In this document: one piece after another, positions 1 through 10,559 of the stretch
Position numbering within the stretch: position 1 is the stretch's first letter
Layout of the letters: each line of letters opens with the position of its first letter
Made by a program: the position numbers and the translations under genes
Assembly (NCBI GenBank): GCA_028673005.1
Contig: CM054112.1
Coordinates: forward strand, 192,189,518-192,253,517
Source of the DNA: Tanypteryx hageni
Lineage: Eukaryota > Arthropoda > Insecta > Odonata > Petaluridae
DNA: 64,000 bases
Direction of reading: 5' to 3'
The notes under the pieces: generated by a model
Told to the model about the DNA's origin: nothing
What the model saw: only the letters and a program-made list of their open reading frames with translations
Databases searched by the model: none

Positions 1-59
1 ATCACCCTCATATATATATTTGTGTTTGAAAGTGCTTACTTAACCGCTTCCCTGACTCG

Positions 60-117
60 CCTGAGTTAACTCGGGAAAAAAGTCGTGCAAATTTTGACGC
101 GCCCGAGTTAACTCAGG
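60..117. repeat. Perfect 16-bp inverted repeat
   Basis: CCTGAGTTAACTCGGG at 60-75 is matched by its exact reverse complement at 102-117, with 26 bases between. Each arm also has the near-palindromic core GAGTTAACTC. It could be a repeat terminus or a cruciform. No gene lies nearby to suggest an operator role. Confidence 0.75.
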
Positions 118-234
118 TGAACTCTCACTTTCTGCCTCAAACAGATCATGCCCGAGTTTTCTTGCTATTCAAAGGTGAAATAGCCATGTATCGCAAAGGG
201 AAAATGATGGTGCTCCGGTGGAAAGATATCTATC

Positions 235-326
235 ATTTACAACAGCACATGTAAAAATAATAGTGTAAAACAATCCCCAAATTTACAACAGCACATGTAA
301 AAATAATAGTGTAAAACAATCCCCAA
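235..326. repeat. 46-bp tandem duplication
   Basis: A 46-bp unit beginning ATTTACAACAGCACATG occurs at 235-280 and again, identically, at 281-326. It lies at the start of an interspersed repeat that recurs near 1255. Confidence 0.85.
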
Positions 327-1530
327 ATGTTGCAATTTTAAACATTTTACACTTTCTCCATTATGGGGTACTAATGCTACACATTTCAGCCAAATTTTAA
401 AGTTGTAGCACTTCTAGAAGTAAAATAATATTTTTCTAATTGTTTAAAATTTAAACATTTTTAACGGTTGCCGCAATATATATATGGAGAGATTGAAATG
501 TTTATTTGTGCAAATGCACTGTTCTGTAAATAATTTGAAAATTGCAGCTTCCTAGCTCATCCCGTGGAACCTAAAAAATTATTAAACTTTAATGTTCAAA
601 TGGGGTTAAAACAACCCCTAAAAATTAACAATTTTAAAATTTTCCATTTTTATAGTTGGTTATGAGAAAAGTTCTATAATCTTGCAAAATTTCAGCTTCC
701 TAAACTTATTAGATTGGTCTACACACTGGATTACGTTTTTCCATGCTAACTTATGGGAGATATTCCGGGGTCTCTGGAGTCGAACCCAAGACACTGTAAG
801 CAAAAATGACAATAATTCCTAATAGATATTGCGGCCAGCAACACTGAAAATTTCATTTTTCTAGCTTACCGGCAAGTGTCCATAATTAATTTACAAAATG
901 GCACAATGCTTTTCTTATGGGAAAAAATGCAAATTTCGGAATTTCTGGAGTCGAACTCATGTCACTTAGGTAAGAAGTCTCATTTAATCTGTAGGTTTCT
1001 CCATCATATCTACAAAAACTAAAACTTTCAGCTCTCTAGCTCTTGTCGTTTGGGCTGGACATTAGTATCCTCCTGTTATCATTCTATATAGACGTTCCTT
1101 ACAGAGGAGAATATAACATACTAGTAGTTGGTTCTTGCATACTGCAAGCATTTCATCTCACATTAAAAGAACATTCATTTTTCAGACAGAAATTTCAACA
1201 TTACAAATAGTCTTTTAATTCTAAAGATTTCATTTCTGCAGCGATTTTCGTTTTTCCCACATGTAAGAATAATAGTTTAAAACAATCTCCAAATGTCGCA
1301 ATTTTAAAAATTTTACACTTTCTTCATTATAAGGTTCTAATGCTACACATTTTAGCCAAATTTTAAAGTTGTAGCACTTCTAGAAGTAAAATAATATTTT
1401 TCTAATTGTTTAAACTTAAATAATTTTTAACGACCGCCGCAATACATATATGGTAAAATTGAAATGTTTATTTGTGCAAATTTACTATACTGTAAATAAT
1501 TTGAAAATTTCAGCTTCCTAGGTTATCCCG
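281..1530 (+). repeat. Block of diverged direct repeats
   Basis: About 270 bp starting near 290 recurs in the same orientation near 1255-1530, sharing for example CTAATGCTACACATTT and GTAGCACTTCTAGAAG. Between them a looser module with a TTTCAGCTTCCTAG-like core recurs at about 540, 687, 847, 1022 and 1504. A second motif, CTGGAGTCGAAC, occurs at about 774 and 947, roughly 173 bp apart. A related motif reappears in the foldback element near 9737 and 10160. No ORF of note is present. I read this as old, modular, non-coding repeat DNA. Confidence 0.6.
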
Positions 1531-2072
1531 TAGTACGAAAACAGTTATGTATTTGTTTAAACTTTAAGAATTTTTAACTGCCAAACAAATTAAAATATCA
1601 AAATTTGTATAATCCCTATTTCGTTTTTTTAAGAATTCTATTTTTTTTTTTAATTTCAACTCCGTGGCACATTCGGAAATATATAAACCTTGAAAATTTG
1701 TTTAAACAATTGCGAATTTTTAGCGGCCGCATTGTTGCACTTTTTAAAGATTTTCCCTTTTTCTGGAGATTCGAAATTTTTTTCTTAGGTAGGATTTTGT
1801 GCAAAACCGACTAGAAAAAACGAAAATCTTGAAAAAGTGCAACAATGCGGCCGCTAAAAATTCGCAATTGTTTAAACAAATTTTCAAGGTTTATATATTT
1901 CCGAATGTGCCACGGAGTTGAAATTTTTTTTATAAGTCAAATATTTAGAATTAAAAATATATGTCTAATGATGAAAGATGAATAATGAATGTTTTTTTTA
2001 TGAGGAGATGAAATGCTTGCAGTATGCAAGCACCAACTACTAGTATGTTATATCCTCCTCTGTAAGAAACGT
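1092..2072. mobile_element. Non-autonomous element with long terminal inverted repeats
   Basis: The left end at 1092 reads ACGTTCCTTACAGAGGAG. The reverse complement of the right end at 2072 reads ACGTTTCTTACAGAGGAG. The match continues through TACTAGTAGTTGGT and TGCATACTGCAAGCATTTCA for about 100 bp. No transposase is encoded. A TSD is not clear because the right flank runs straight into an (AT)n tract. The superfamily is unassigned. An inner foldback at 1652-1926 sits inside it. Confidence 0.6.
1652..1926. repeat. Large foldback with ~105-bp arms
   Basis: The arm at 1652-1756 is almost exactly the reverse complement of 1822-1926, including GCGGCCGCATTGTTGCAC and CGGAAATATATAAACC, with a loop of about 65 bases. 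The near identity means it is recent or maintained by conversion. Short ORFs across it on both strands are mirror images of each other and are not coding. Confidence 0.85.

Positions 2073-2074
<2 letters not shown>

Positions 2075-2152
<78 letters not shown>
2075..2152. repeat. (AT)n microsatellite
   Basis: About 39 uninterrupted AT dinucleotides abut the right end of the preceding inverted-repeat element. Confidence 0.95.
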
Positions 2153-2154
<2 letters not shown>

Positions 2155-2394
2155 TCACTACAATATAGTTCTAAGCATTTCCTTGTCACTCTACCATTGT
2201 GTTATATTTGATTTTCTGTTGGCAGCAGTAGTGTCACCTAAGAGGTATTGTATCGTTTTTATATTCTAAGTACTTTACGAATTACAAGAGATTAATGTAA
2301 AAATAAGACAGTTGTCTCTCAATATATTACTTTGAAAGTGAAGGGAAAGAGCTACCTGAAGGCACATCAAATTCTCACGAGCATAAGACTAAGA

Positions 2395-2870
2395 GAGAGA
2401 GAGAAGAGAAAGAGAGGGAAAGAGGGAGGGAGATATGGAAAGCATGAGGAAAAGTGGAAATTTGGGAAAGTGGGAGATTTGGTGGGAAGGGAGAGAGGGA
2501 GGTAGAGAGGGAGGTAGAGAGGGAGGTAGAGAGGGAGGTAGAGAGGGAGGTAGAGAGGGAGGTAGAGAGGGAGGTAGAGAGGGAGGTAGAGAGGGAGGTA
2601 GAGAGGGAGGTAGAGAGGGAGGTAGAGAGGGAGGTAGAGAGGGAGGTAGAGAGGGAGGTAGAGAGGGAGGTAGAGAGGGAGGTAGAGAGGGAGGTAGAGA
2701 GGGAGGTAGAGAGGGAAGTAGAGAGGGAAGTAGAGAGGGAAGTAGAGAGGGAAGTAGAGAGGGAAGTAGAGAGGGAAGTAGAGAGGGAAGTAGAGAGGGA
2801 AGTAGAGAGGGAAGTAGATAGGGAAGTAGATAGGGAGGTAAAGATGGGGAGGTAAAGATGGGGAAGGAAA
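2395..2870. repeat. 12-bp purine minisatellite with block-ordered variants
   Basis: About 18 copies of GGGAGGTAGAGA are followed by about nine of GGGAAGTAGAGA, then GGGAAGTAGATA and degraded GGTAAAGATGGG copies. One strand is almost all purine. The array has long open frames on both strands (Pro-Ser-Leu-rich and Arg-Glu-Gly-rich) that simply follow from a 12-bp period and are not genes. It lies in MSH6 intron 4, downstream of exon 4 in the direction of transcription. Confidence 0.95.
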
Positions 2871-3051
2871 TGGGAGGGAGAGAGAAGCCCAAAAATAGGG
2901 CTAAATATAATTTTCTACCTTAAATATATACTGAAAGGAGGAGGTTCAGGATTGCACATGGCAGCAGACGAATTTGCCTCTCGGTGCGAGGAATGGGGTT
3001 GAAGCGCATAGCTTATAGGGATGGAGACAAATTTTTAAATGAAATAAATAC

Positions 3052-3635
3052 CTCTTTTGCTGCAAATAAAGCCAATTTTGATTTAGCCTCAGCAACAGCT
3101 GGAGTAGATGGAGTTCGTGGAGTAGGAGTGGTAATAAGCAAAGATCTTGATCGAGGGGTGCTTCCATTAGTTTTGCCTTTACCATTTCTTAGTTTCTTCA
3201 ATGAACTACCTGTTTTAGCTTCAGGTATCTTTCTTTTCTGAAATAAAAATAAATTACATTCAAGCATCATTCAAAGGAATATTTTCAAATAAAAGATTAG
3301 TTCTGCCATCAAAAAATTTAAAAATAATTTTAAATCTCACACAAAATGATTAACTACAGAAGGGTTCACGAGTACTGATATTTCTAATAGAAATCTATTT
3401 ACTATAAGTTTTTTCCTTCCCTAATACTTGGGGATGAAGGGAAGGTAAATGAGTTGGTGTGCTGAATTAGAGTGGGAGGCAACTTTTACCACCCACTTTT
3501 ATTCTGCACACCAAATTTAATTCAAGTTGAGGGCAGAAAAATTTATTTTCTTCATTTTAGTGCATATAAAAGTGTGTAAACTGAAAAACATTTTTTTAAT
3601 ATTTTATTTTTTACACTTTTATTTAACTTACTCTG

Positions 3636-3709
<74 letters not shown>

Positions 3710-4683
3710 TTTCAAATATTTCTTGCTTTATATCTCTGCCCCTATAAATGCTACAGGGCTGAAATTTTGGGTATATTCTTATTTCAGATGGCAATCCACG
3801 AGAAAAATTGAAAGTCACAAAAAATTTCATATTTAAGGGGTCTTTTTAACCCCAATAATCCATTTCAATACTCCATAATAAAAGTATGGGATTCAGTGCA
3901 AGGCTTTCTAAAAATGCATTTTAAAATTACTTCAAATTGGGATACAAATTTTGGAAAAGTTGTTTAGATGAAAGAACAGAGTTCTTCATTTTTTAAGGCA
4001 GTAGTCAAATAAATACATACCCAATTAGTATAAATATCTGCTTTGAATTGGAAAAAAGTGTGAATTTTTCCTCTCTTCAACAATGGAAATGTATAAAACC
4101 ATGGCAACGACATTATTGCTTTTAAAGGGGCCTTTAATGCTCTTAATGGAAATTAAAGACATTTTAATGCTTTTAAGGGAAATTAATGCTGTCATAATGA
4201 ATTATAGTGGAACTTCCAAATATTTTAAGAATTTTCCTATAGTGAAATAAAATTTTAAAATTCAATTTATAATCATTGCAATTTTCCATAACCCAAAAAC
4301 TCAACTTTAAAATATAAGAAGACTAAAAAGGAGAAAATAAAATATTTACAAAAATGTTTTTCAGTATACACACTTTTATGTGCACTAAAAAGAAGAAAAT
4401 AAATTTTTCTGCCCTCAACTTGAATTAAATTTGGTGTGCAGAATAAGAGTGGGTGGCAATTTTTACCCCTAATACTTGGGGATGAAGGGAAGGTAAATGA
4501 GTTGGTGTGCTGAATTAGAGTGGGAGGCAACTTTTACCACCCACTTTTATTCTGCACACCAAATTTAATTCAAGTTGAGGGCAGAAAAATTTATTTTCTT
4601 CATTTTAGTGCATATAAAAGTGTGTAAACTGAAAAACATTTTTTTAATATTTTATTTTTTACACTTTTATTTAACTTACTCTG

Positions 4684-4729
<46 letters not shown>

Positions 4730-7700
4730 TTTCAAATATTTCTTGCTTTATATCTCTGCCCCTATAAATGCTACAGGGCTGAAATTTTGGGTATATTCTT
4801 ATTTCAGATGGCAATCCACGAGAAAAATTGAAAGTCACAAAAAATTTCATATTTAAGGGGTCTTTTTAACCCCAATAATCCATTTCAATACTCCATAATA
4901 AAAGTATGGGATTCAGTGCAAGGCTTTCTAAAAATGCATTTTAAAATTACTTCAAATTGGGATACAAATTTTGGAAAAGTTGTTTAGATGAAAGAACAGA
5001 GTTCTTCATTTTTTAAGGCAGTAGTCAAATAAATACATACCCAATTAGTATAAATATCTGCTTTGAATTGGAAAAAAGTGTGAATTTTTCCTCTCTTCAA
5101 CAATGGAAATGTATAAAACCATGGCAACGACATTATTGCTTTTAAAGGGGCCTTTAATGCTCTTAATGGAAATTAAAGACATTTTAATGCTTTTAAGGGA
5201 AATTAATGCTGTCATAATGAATTATAGTGGAACTTCCAAATATTTTAAGAATTTTCCTATAGTGAAATAAAATTTTAAAATTCAATTTATAATCATTGCA
5301 ATTTTCCATAACCCAAAAACTCAACTTTAAAATATAAGAAGACTAAAAAGGAGAAAATAAAATATTTACAAAAATGTTTTTCAGTATACACACTTTTATG
5401 TGCACTAAAAAGAAGAAAATAAATTTTTCTGCCCTCAACTTGAATTAAATTTGGTGTGCAGAATAAGAGTGGGTGGCAATTTTTACCACCCACTAAATCT
5501 TTGTTTTACTAGGATAGGCTCTTCCATGTATACAGCCTTTGGTTACAGATTTTGAACCATCTATTAGTCACTACTTGATCATTATTAATGGCAAATTCTA
5601 CCAGTTTTTCTCCTCCTCAGTTTCTTTTCCTAAGTGTGCATTGACCAATAACATTTTCTTCTTGTCCTTCTCCAACTATGCTGTTCCAATCTCCCATTAC
5701 TATGCAGTTTAGCTTTAATCCTCCGTCTTCCTCGTAAATGTTAATTTGGTCATACATCTTAATTTTTTCTTCCCCTTCATAGATGGATGGCTGTCCACTG
5801 GAACTACTTTAAGCTTTATTGTCATCAACCTATTGTTCGTTACCTTTGTCACGATTTTCATCATCTTTCTTAAGTAACAGAGCTACTCCCTTTTCCCCAA
5901 TATTTCCTCCAGAGTAAACTACCGTGAATTCTTTCAAGTCAAACTGCCCTCTCCTTCCCATCTAACTTCGCTCAACCCTATGATGTCAATCCTATTTCTT
6001 CTCATTTCTTCTTTCAGGTTCTCTAAATATGTGACTATATTAATTGTTTTGTAAATTGCAGAAGTTCCAATGCAAAGAGAAATACACAATGTTTAAATAA
6101 ATTTTAAAGATGATTCATGAATATATAAAATATTACAGGCTGAATTTCTCACCCTCATTGGAGTTGAAGCTTCATCATCAGTACCAGGTTCATCATCTGT
6201 TGTAGGGTCATGTTCAGACTCTCCTGAACCACCAGTGTCTGAATCTTCTTCTAATTCTTTCTTTCCTAAAAAACGTTGAATAATTTTTTTCTGATATCTT
6301 AATTTATGCAAATGCATTTAGGATAAGAAACAATGTTGAATAAAGATATGGGAAATTTTCTTATTCAACAATTATCATAAGTAACCTTACCATATAAAAT
6401 TGGATTTTGGTCAGTCAGTCCAATGTCTATGGAGTTAAATGGGAAAAACTGAGAAAACCACTTACAACTCAAAAACTTTTAATTCTTTTTCGATCAAAAT
6501 TTCAGGAATTACTATGCAGTGCAACTTTAATATTTTAAGCTGCCCATGATCGGCAATGAAGTCACGGGTTTGATTCTAGGATCGTTTATTTTCTACATTT
6601 GCTTCACATGGAGATGAGTGTAGCACATTAATTATATACATATTAAAATTACATAGAATCTTCACAGGAGTACAAGACTTGAAACAATGAATGCTCAAAA
6701 GAATTAAATTTATTTCCTGTCATCGATTTTTAAATACGCATCAAATTGGTCCACAAATTAGTTTTTAATGCGAAATGATGTACTTTTAGATGAAAATCTT
6801 TCGTCATCTAGGTGATTTGTATTGTTGCCAGTTTCATGTAATTGCATATGATTACCTAACTGGGATTATAATGTCATGTCACATCCGTCCACATATTCAC
6901 AAAATTTTGAAATTTAAACAATTAATAGGTAACAATAAGAAAGTAAAGAAAATAAATAAATATTCCATATTCACTGATATTGTGTAATGAGTGTTCCTGA
7001 GTCAGATATTAAAATTAAAATTGCTGATATTTGTAAAAGATTCGGAGTGCATTTTCTGCAAAAGCTAAGTTTTTAATCTATCATTAAAAACAAAAAAATT
7101 AAAATTAGGGAGAGGGAGGTAGAGAGGGAGGAAGAGAGGGAGGAAGAGAGGGAGGAAGAGAGGGAGGAAGAGAGGGAGGGGGAGGGAGGGAGGGGGAGGG
7201 AGGGAGGGGGAGGGAGGGAGAGAGGGATGGAGAGAGGGAGGGAGAGAGGGAGGGAGAGAGGGAGGGAGGGAGAGAGGGAGGAAGAGAGGGAGGAAGTAGA
7301 GAAGAGAGGTATAGAAGAGAGGTAGAGAAGAGAGGTAGAGAAGAATGGATGTGCCTTAAGTGTAATACTTTATCCATGAGTATGTCATTTCTGACAGGCA
7401 ATTACACTAGTTGTGTATAATTTGAAAAGTTAAGCCATTTATCAATAATATTTAATACCGGAATTATTGAAGTAATAAAATTAGTAGTACAGAACAGATG
7501 CATTTTTAACACAGGGTCCTTTAAGTGCCTAGGGCCAGGGACATAATATAGCACTACATGCACTATCAACTGTCGGTATCACAAAAATTAATTTTTTATA
7601 CAATATAAAAAAATGGTGCTTTTGATATCTTATAATAATATAACCAGATTAAAAAACTATATAAATCATATATTGCCAAATTAACTCTGAAGACAACGAG

Positions 7701-8506
7701 AAAAGTGCTTGCATTACAAATGTCAGGAAATTCACTCAAAAAAATTTATCATTAGGACGATTAAGACTGTGGATTGAACCACAGGTTGCAACCTGGCAAA
7801 ATGGGAAAAACACAACTAGCATCATTGGCGACTTCTTCAAAAGTAGTACATCGCTAATTTTATCCTCAGTTTCAAAAATAACATCAAACAAAGCGAATCA
7901 ATGAAAATTTAAGTTTCATGCAATAACATAATACTTGCCAACTTATTTCTATAGGTACAAAAAATTTGACAAAGAACTTGGTTAAAAAACAAACTTTTGC
8001 AATAATATCTGAGTGTCAAATAAATAAAGCAAAATATTACCAAGTATCCATAATTTAAGATCGTCTAGTAACAAAAGAAAAAGATAATTTAAAATACATT
8101 AAATTTACCGGGTTTATATTCGTCTTCAGAGTCATCGCTTTCGACCATCAATATTCGCCTCCTTTTCTTTATAGGTGAAGCGAGATCATCTTCATTTTCA
8201 CCGACTTCATTTTCGAAATCTTCTACTTCTGGTTCTGCAAAATAACGTTAACCAGCAGACACGTAAGATATTCAGCTGACTTTAAATATGAAACATTAAC
8301 TTTCCTTGGGCAATTATTTGAAATTTTAGGTCACCTTCTTTTGTAGGACGAGCTTTTTTATGGCTCTTAGGTGTTTCTTGTGATTTCCCATTACATTTTC
8401 TCGCAGTTTTAGGAGTGCCTGGAGATTTCTTACCGCCTCCAGATGATTGACCATTGACAACAGGCGATTTTACAAAGTAATTAAATAAGGTATTTCCTTT
8501 AGACAT
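3052..8506 (-). CDS. MSH6: DNA mismatch repair protein MSH6, N-terminal exons (partial)
   Basis: Four exons: 8506-8335, 8234-8109, 6265-6153 and 3237-3052. All have GT-AG borders and phases that join cleanly (597 bases, 199 codons). MSH6 pairs with MSH2 as MutSalpha, which recognises base mismatches and small loops in the nucleus. The start MSKGNTLFNYFVKSP is the PCNA-binding PIP-box form of MSH6 (LxxYF). A basic-acidic segment KKRRRILMVESDDSEDEYKP in exon 2 matches the family's linker, exon 3 is very acidic, and exon 4 has TPSTPAVAEAKSKLALFAAK, which precedes the mismatch-binding domain in this family. No PWWP domain is present between the PIP box and the linker, unlike vertebrate MSH6. The MutS core and ATPase exons must lie beyond position 1, and I see none of them here. 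Introns 3 and 4 are full of repeats. Confidence 0.88.
3490..4455. mobile_element. Non-autonomous TIR element, copy 1
   Basis: It begins CACCCACTTTTATTCTGCAC and ends with the reverse complement of CACCCACTCTTATTCTGCAC. The inverted similarity runs about 120 bp through AATTCAAGTTGAGGGCAG. The 966-bp element has an internal (TA)n at 3637-3707 and no transposase. Just left of it, 3456-3489 holds a further, oppositely oriented partial terminus (GGTGTGCTGAATTAGAGTGG), giving a head-to-head pair of ends. Confidence 0.75.
3637..3707. repeat. (TA)n microsatellite
   Basis: About 35 TA repeats inside copy 1 of the duplicated element. Confidence 0.95.
4538..5475. mobile_element. Non-autonomous TIR element, copy 2
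   Basis: This is the same element as at 3490-4455, carried by the tandem duplication rather than by independent transposition, because the left flanking DNA is duplicated too. The internal (TA)n is shorter (4685-4727). Confidence 0.75.
4685..4727. repeat. (TA)n microsatellite
   Basis: About 21 TA repeats inside copy 2 of the duplicated element. It is the only clear difference between the two copies. Confidence 0.95.
5510..6030 (-). pseudogene. Decayed LINE endonuclease fragment (RTE/Craft-like)
   Basis: Read on the minus strand in shifting frames, 6030 to 5510 gives IDIIGLSEVRWEG, then FDLKEFTVVYSGG, GVALLLKK, a GDWNSIVGEG motif and RLYTWKS. In this order they match the apurinic-type endonuclease domain of RTE/Craft-like non-LTR retrotransposons, often labelled craniofacial development protein 2-like. 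Several frameshifts and stops interrupt it and the reverse transcriptase is absent, so it is a dead fragment inside MSH6 intron 3. The assignment rests on motif order, not on an alignment. Confidence 0.65.
6266..8108. other. MSH6 intron 2, including a purine-rich tract
   Basis: Non-coding. The only structured content is an imperfect GAGGGAGG/GAGGGAGGAA purine tract at about 7108-7345, similar in type but not in unit to the minisatellite at 2395. The remainder is AT-rich with no recognised element. Confidence 0.7.
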
Positions 8507-8561
8507 TATTTAACCAGTAAGTAACAACTTAAAGTTAAATTCCTGACAGACAATTCTCTCG

Positions 8562-8585
8562 CACGTGAACGACGATTTGGCGGGA
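8562..8585 (-). promoter_or_regulatory. Candidate MSH6 promoter motifs: E-box and E2F-like site
   Basis: The bases 56-79 upstream of the MSH6 ATG hold CACGTG (8562-8567) and TTTGGCGGGA (8576-8585). The second fits the E2F consensus TTTSSCGC-like core closely. E2F control of mismatch-repair genes is known in animals. Use of these sites here is inference. Confidence 0.4.
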
Positions 8586-8599
8586 GACAACTGCACGCT

Positions 8600-9600
8600 T
8601 TTAGCAGTTCATTTCAGTACGGCCAAACCAATTTTTTTAAGATTATTATATCTTGCCTCAGAAATAGATAAAAAACGGGAAACTCAAATGGAATTTCACT
8701 AAAATGTGAGACGCTCAGAATTATTGCATTAAATTTCGTCAAATTTCATTAATAATACCTTACATTTTACAGATTACTTTAGATTAAATTCGCTTTGAAA
8801 AAAAAAAATTACAACCAAAATAGTTTTTATCAAAATAAAGAGAAAACATTATAAGTTGTTTAATTAATTAATTAAGTGCAGTCCGTAATTGATTAAATTT
8901 AACAAATGAACAATAGTAAATCTTCAAATACAAATTACTTTCTCATAAAACCATTAATCAATTGCTTCCATGAACTTTATCGCTCAATATTTTGAATATT
9001 TTGCCATTTTTCGATTTAATAGCTAATTATATTTATTCTTCAAAAATTATAAAGTCGCTGAATTTCTTAGTATATTTTCCCACGTATCTAATTTCATGCT
9101 AAAGAAAACAGCTAGTTACAATTTTATTTAAACATGCATACCTACTAATTTGGCAAAATTGGTTTGGCTAAATAACAATAATATTTATTTGCTTAACACA
9201 TTATACAATGTACTAGCGTAATTACCCGTCAAATATGACGGGTATGCGTGAATTAAGTATTAAATTTAAGGCACTTCCCATTCTCCCTCCTTTTCTCTCT
9301 TCCTCTGTCCCATCCTCCCTTCATCTCCCACTCTCTCCTTCTCCTTCCTTACTATATCTCTCTCCCTCCCTCTCTCATTCTCTGGAAAAATATACTTCCT
9401 AGTCTCAATCTCACCCTAATAAAGAACATTATCTATCTTTCCCTTTTTCTCTGACACCCTCCCTCTCTCCTCTCTCATTCCCTCTCTCCCCATCTCTCTA
9501 CATTCTTTCTTTCTCTCTCACGTATTAAAACATTCAAAGCACACTTTCCTTACGTATCTACCAATAATAAAAGGCTACTTCTGTCCCTGTCCCTTTGTGG
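8600..9600. other. Intergenic DNA ending in a pyrimidine-rich tract
   Basis: AT-rich sequence with no recognised gene, followed at about 9278-9510 by a long imperfect CT-rich tract (CTCCCTCCTTTTCTCTCTTC type). The tract is the opposite strand bias from the purine tracts inside MSH6. Confidence 0.6.
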
Positions 9601-9654
9601 CTCCCCCTGTCACACTATAAAAATCCGAATAACTCGATAATGGAACAAGATTCA

Positions 9655-10230
9655 TTTTTTATATTTGGCAGGAATGATCGATTCACATATTGTAAGATGA
9701 TGGTGAAAAGAAATCTCAAAAAAGTCCTAGATTCGACTCCAAGGTAGACCTTTCCAATTCCCATATGACAACATGTAAAAATCAACTTTTTGACTTGCAG
9801 GCTTTTATTCTTTTTGAGATCTAAATTAGAAAGAATTAATCTATGATCTTCGGATCTAGCCCATTTTAGGGTTGAGACAACAATACTATCTTGAGGTTTA
9901 ACAATGACATGGTTGGCAAGGCAACATATCATTAAAGAGCTTAAATTTTTCCAATAAATACGATTTAAACGTATAACTTGAGCGAATTCAAATCGTAGGT
10001 GACATGTGATGATAAGAATAAAAAAAAAAATCTTCATTAAAATGGTCTAGGTCTGAAGATCATAGGTCAATTCTTTCTAATTTTAATTGGCATAAGAGTA
10101 AAAGCCTGTAAGTCAAAAAACCGATTTTTATGTGTTATATAATTGGAAATAGAAATTATCTACTGGAGACGAACCCAGGTTTTTTGAGTATTTTGTTTTC
10201 AGAAATAGCTTTTACTATAAGAATCAAACA
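9655..10230. mobile_element. Foldback-type element
   Basis: The segment 9785-9870 (GACTTGCAGGCTTTTATTC, then TTAGAAAGAATTAATCTATG) is an imperfect reverse complement of 10041-10119. Weaker inverted similarity continues outward to about 9690 and 10210, through ATTCGACTCC on one side and GGAGACGAACCC on the other. The central spacer is about 170 bp. There is no coding capacity. The GGAGTCGAACCC-like motif links it to the repeats at 774 and 947. Confidence 0.6.
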
Positions 10231-10559
10231 TTCTTATCAAATTTCAATCTTCTACCTACTCAAAACGTTTGTTAAAATAGCATTACAGTCAGCTGTAAAT
10301 AGTTCTCAATTTTTCCGTTCATTTATAAAGCCTTTTTAAGATTGGCGCAATAGTCAAATGTGAGGGACAAACGTAGCTTATTATATAATAATATAGTATC
10401 ATCTGGTGTTCAAATATAATAAGGATAAGTTTAGCTAAAATTAATGTTATAAAAATCATCAGTGCAATACAAATATTGGCCTTCCACCTACTTTTTCCAT
10501 TTTCAAACCTTCCCAATATATTCCACCCACACTTCCCTCCCAACACCCAGTCGAACAAT

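Larger units (their letters stand above)
3421..5487. repeat. Near-perfect ~1-kb tandem duplication
   Basis: Copy 1 (3421-4468, 1048 bp) is followed directly by copy 2 (4469-5487). By eye they are identical except for the (TA)n length, about 71 versus 43 bases, which accounts for the 28-bp difference. Each carries the same inverted-repeat element plus the same left flank. It lies wholly in MSH6 intron 3. It is either a very recent tandem duplication or an assembly artefact. Confidence 0.92.

Noticed and set aside
1605..1814. Paired ORFs on opposite strands
   Set aside because: They are mirror products of the foldback at 1652-1926. No family resemblance.
2389..2892. Long open frames on both strands (Pro-Ser-Leu and Arg-Glu-Gly repeats, up to 167 codons)
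   Set aside because: They are produced by a 12-bp tandem repeat that has no stop in several frames. No start context, splice signal or domain supports coding.
7105..7401. 98-codon Pro-Ser-rich frame
   Set aside because: It is read from a GA-rich simple repeat in an MSH6 intron.
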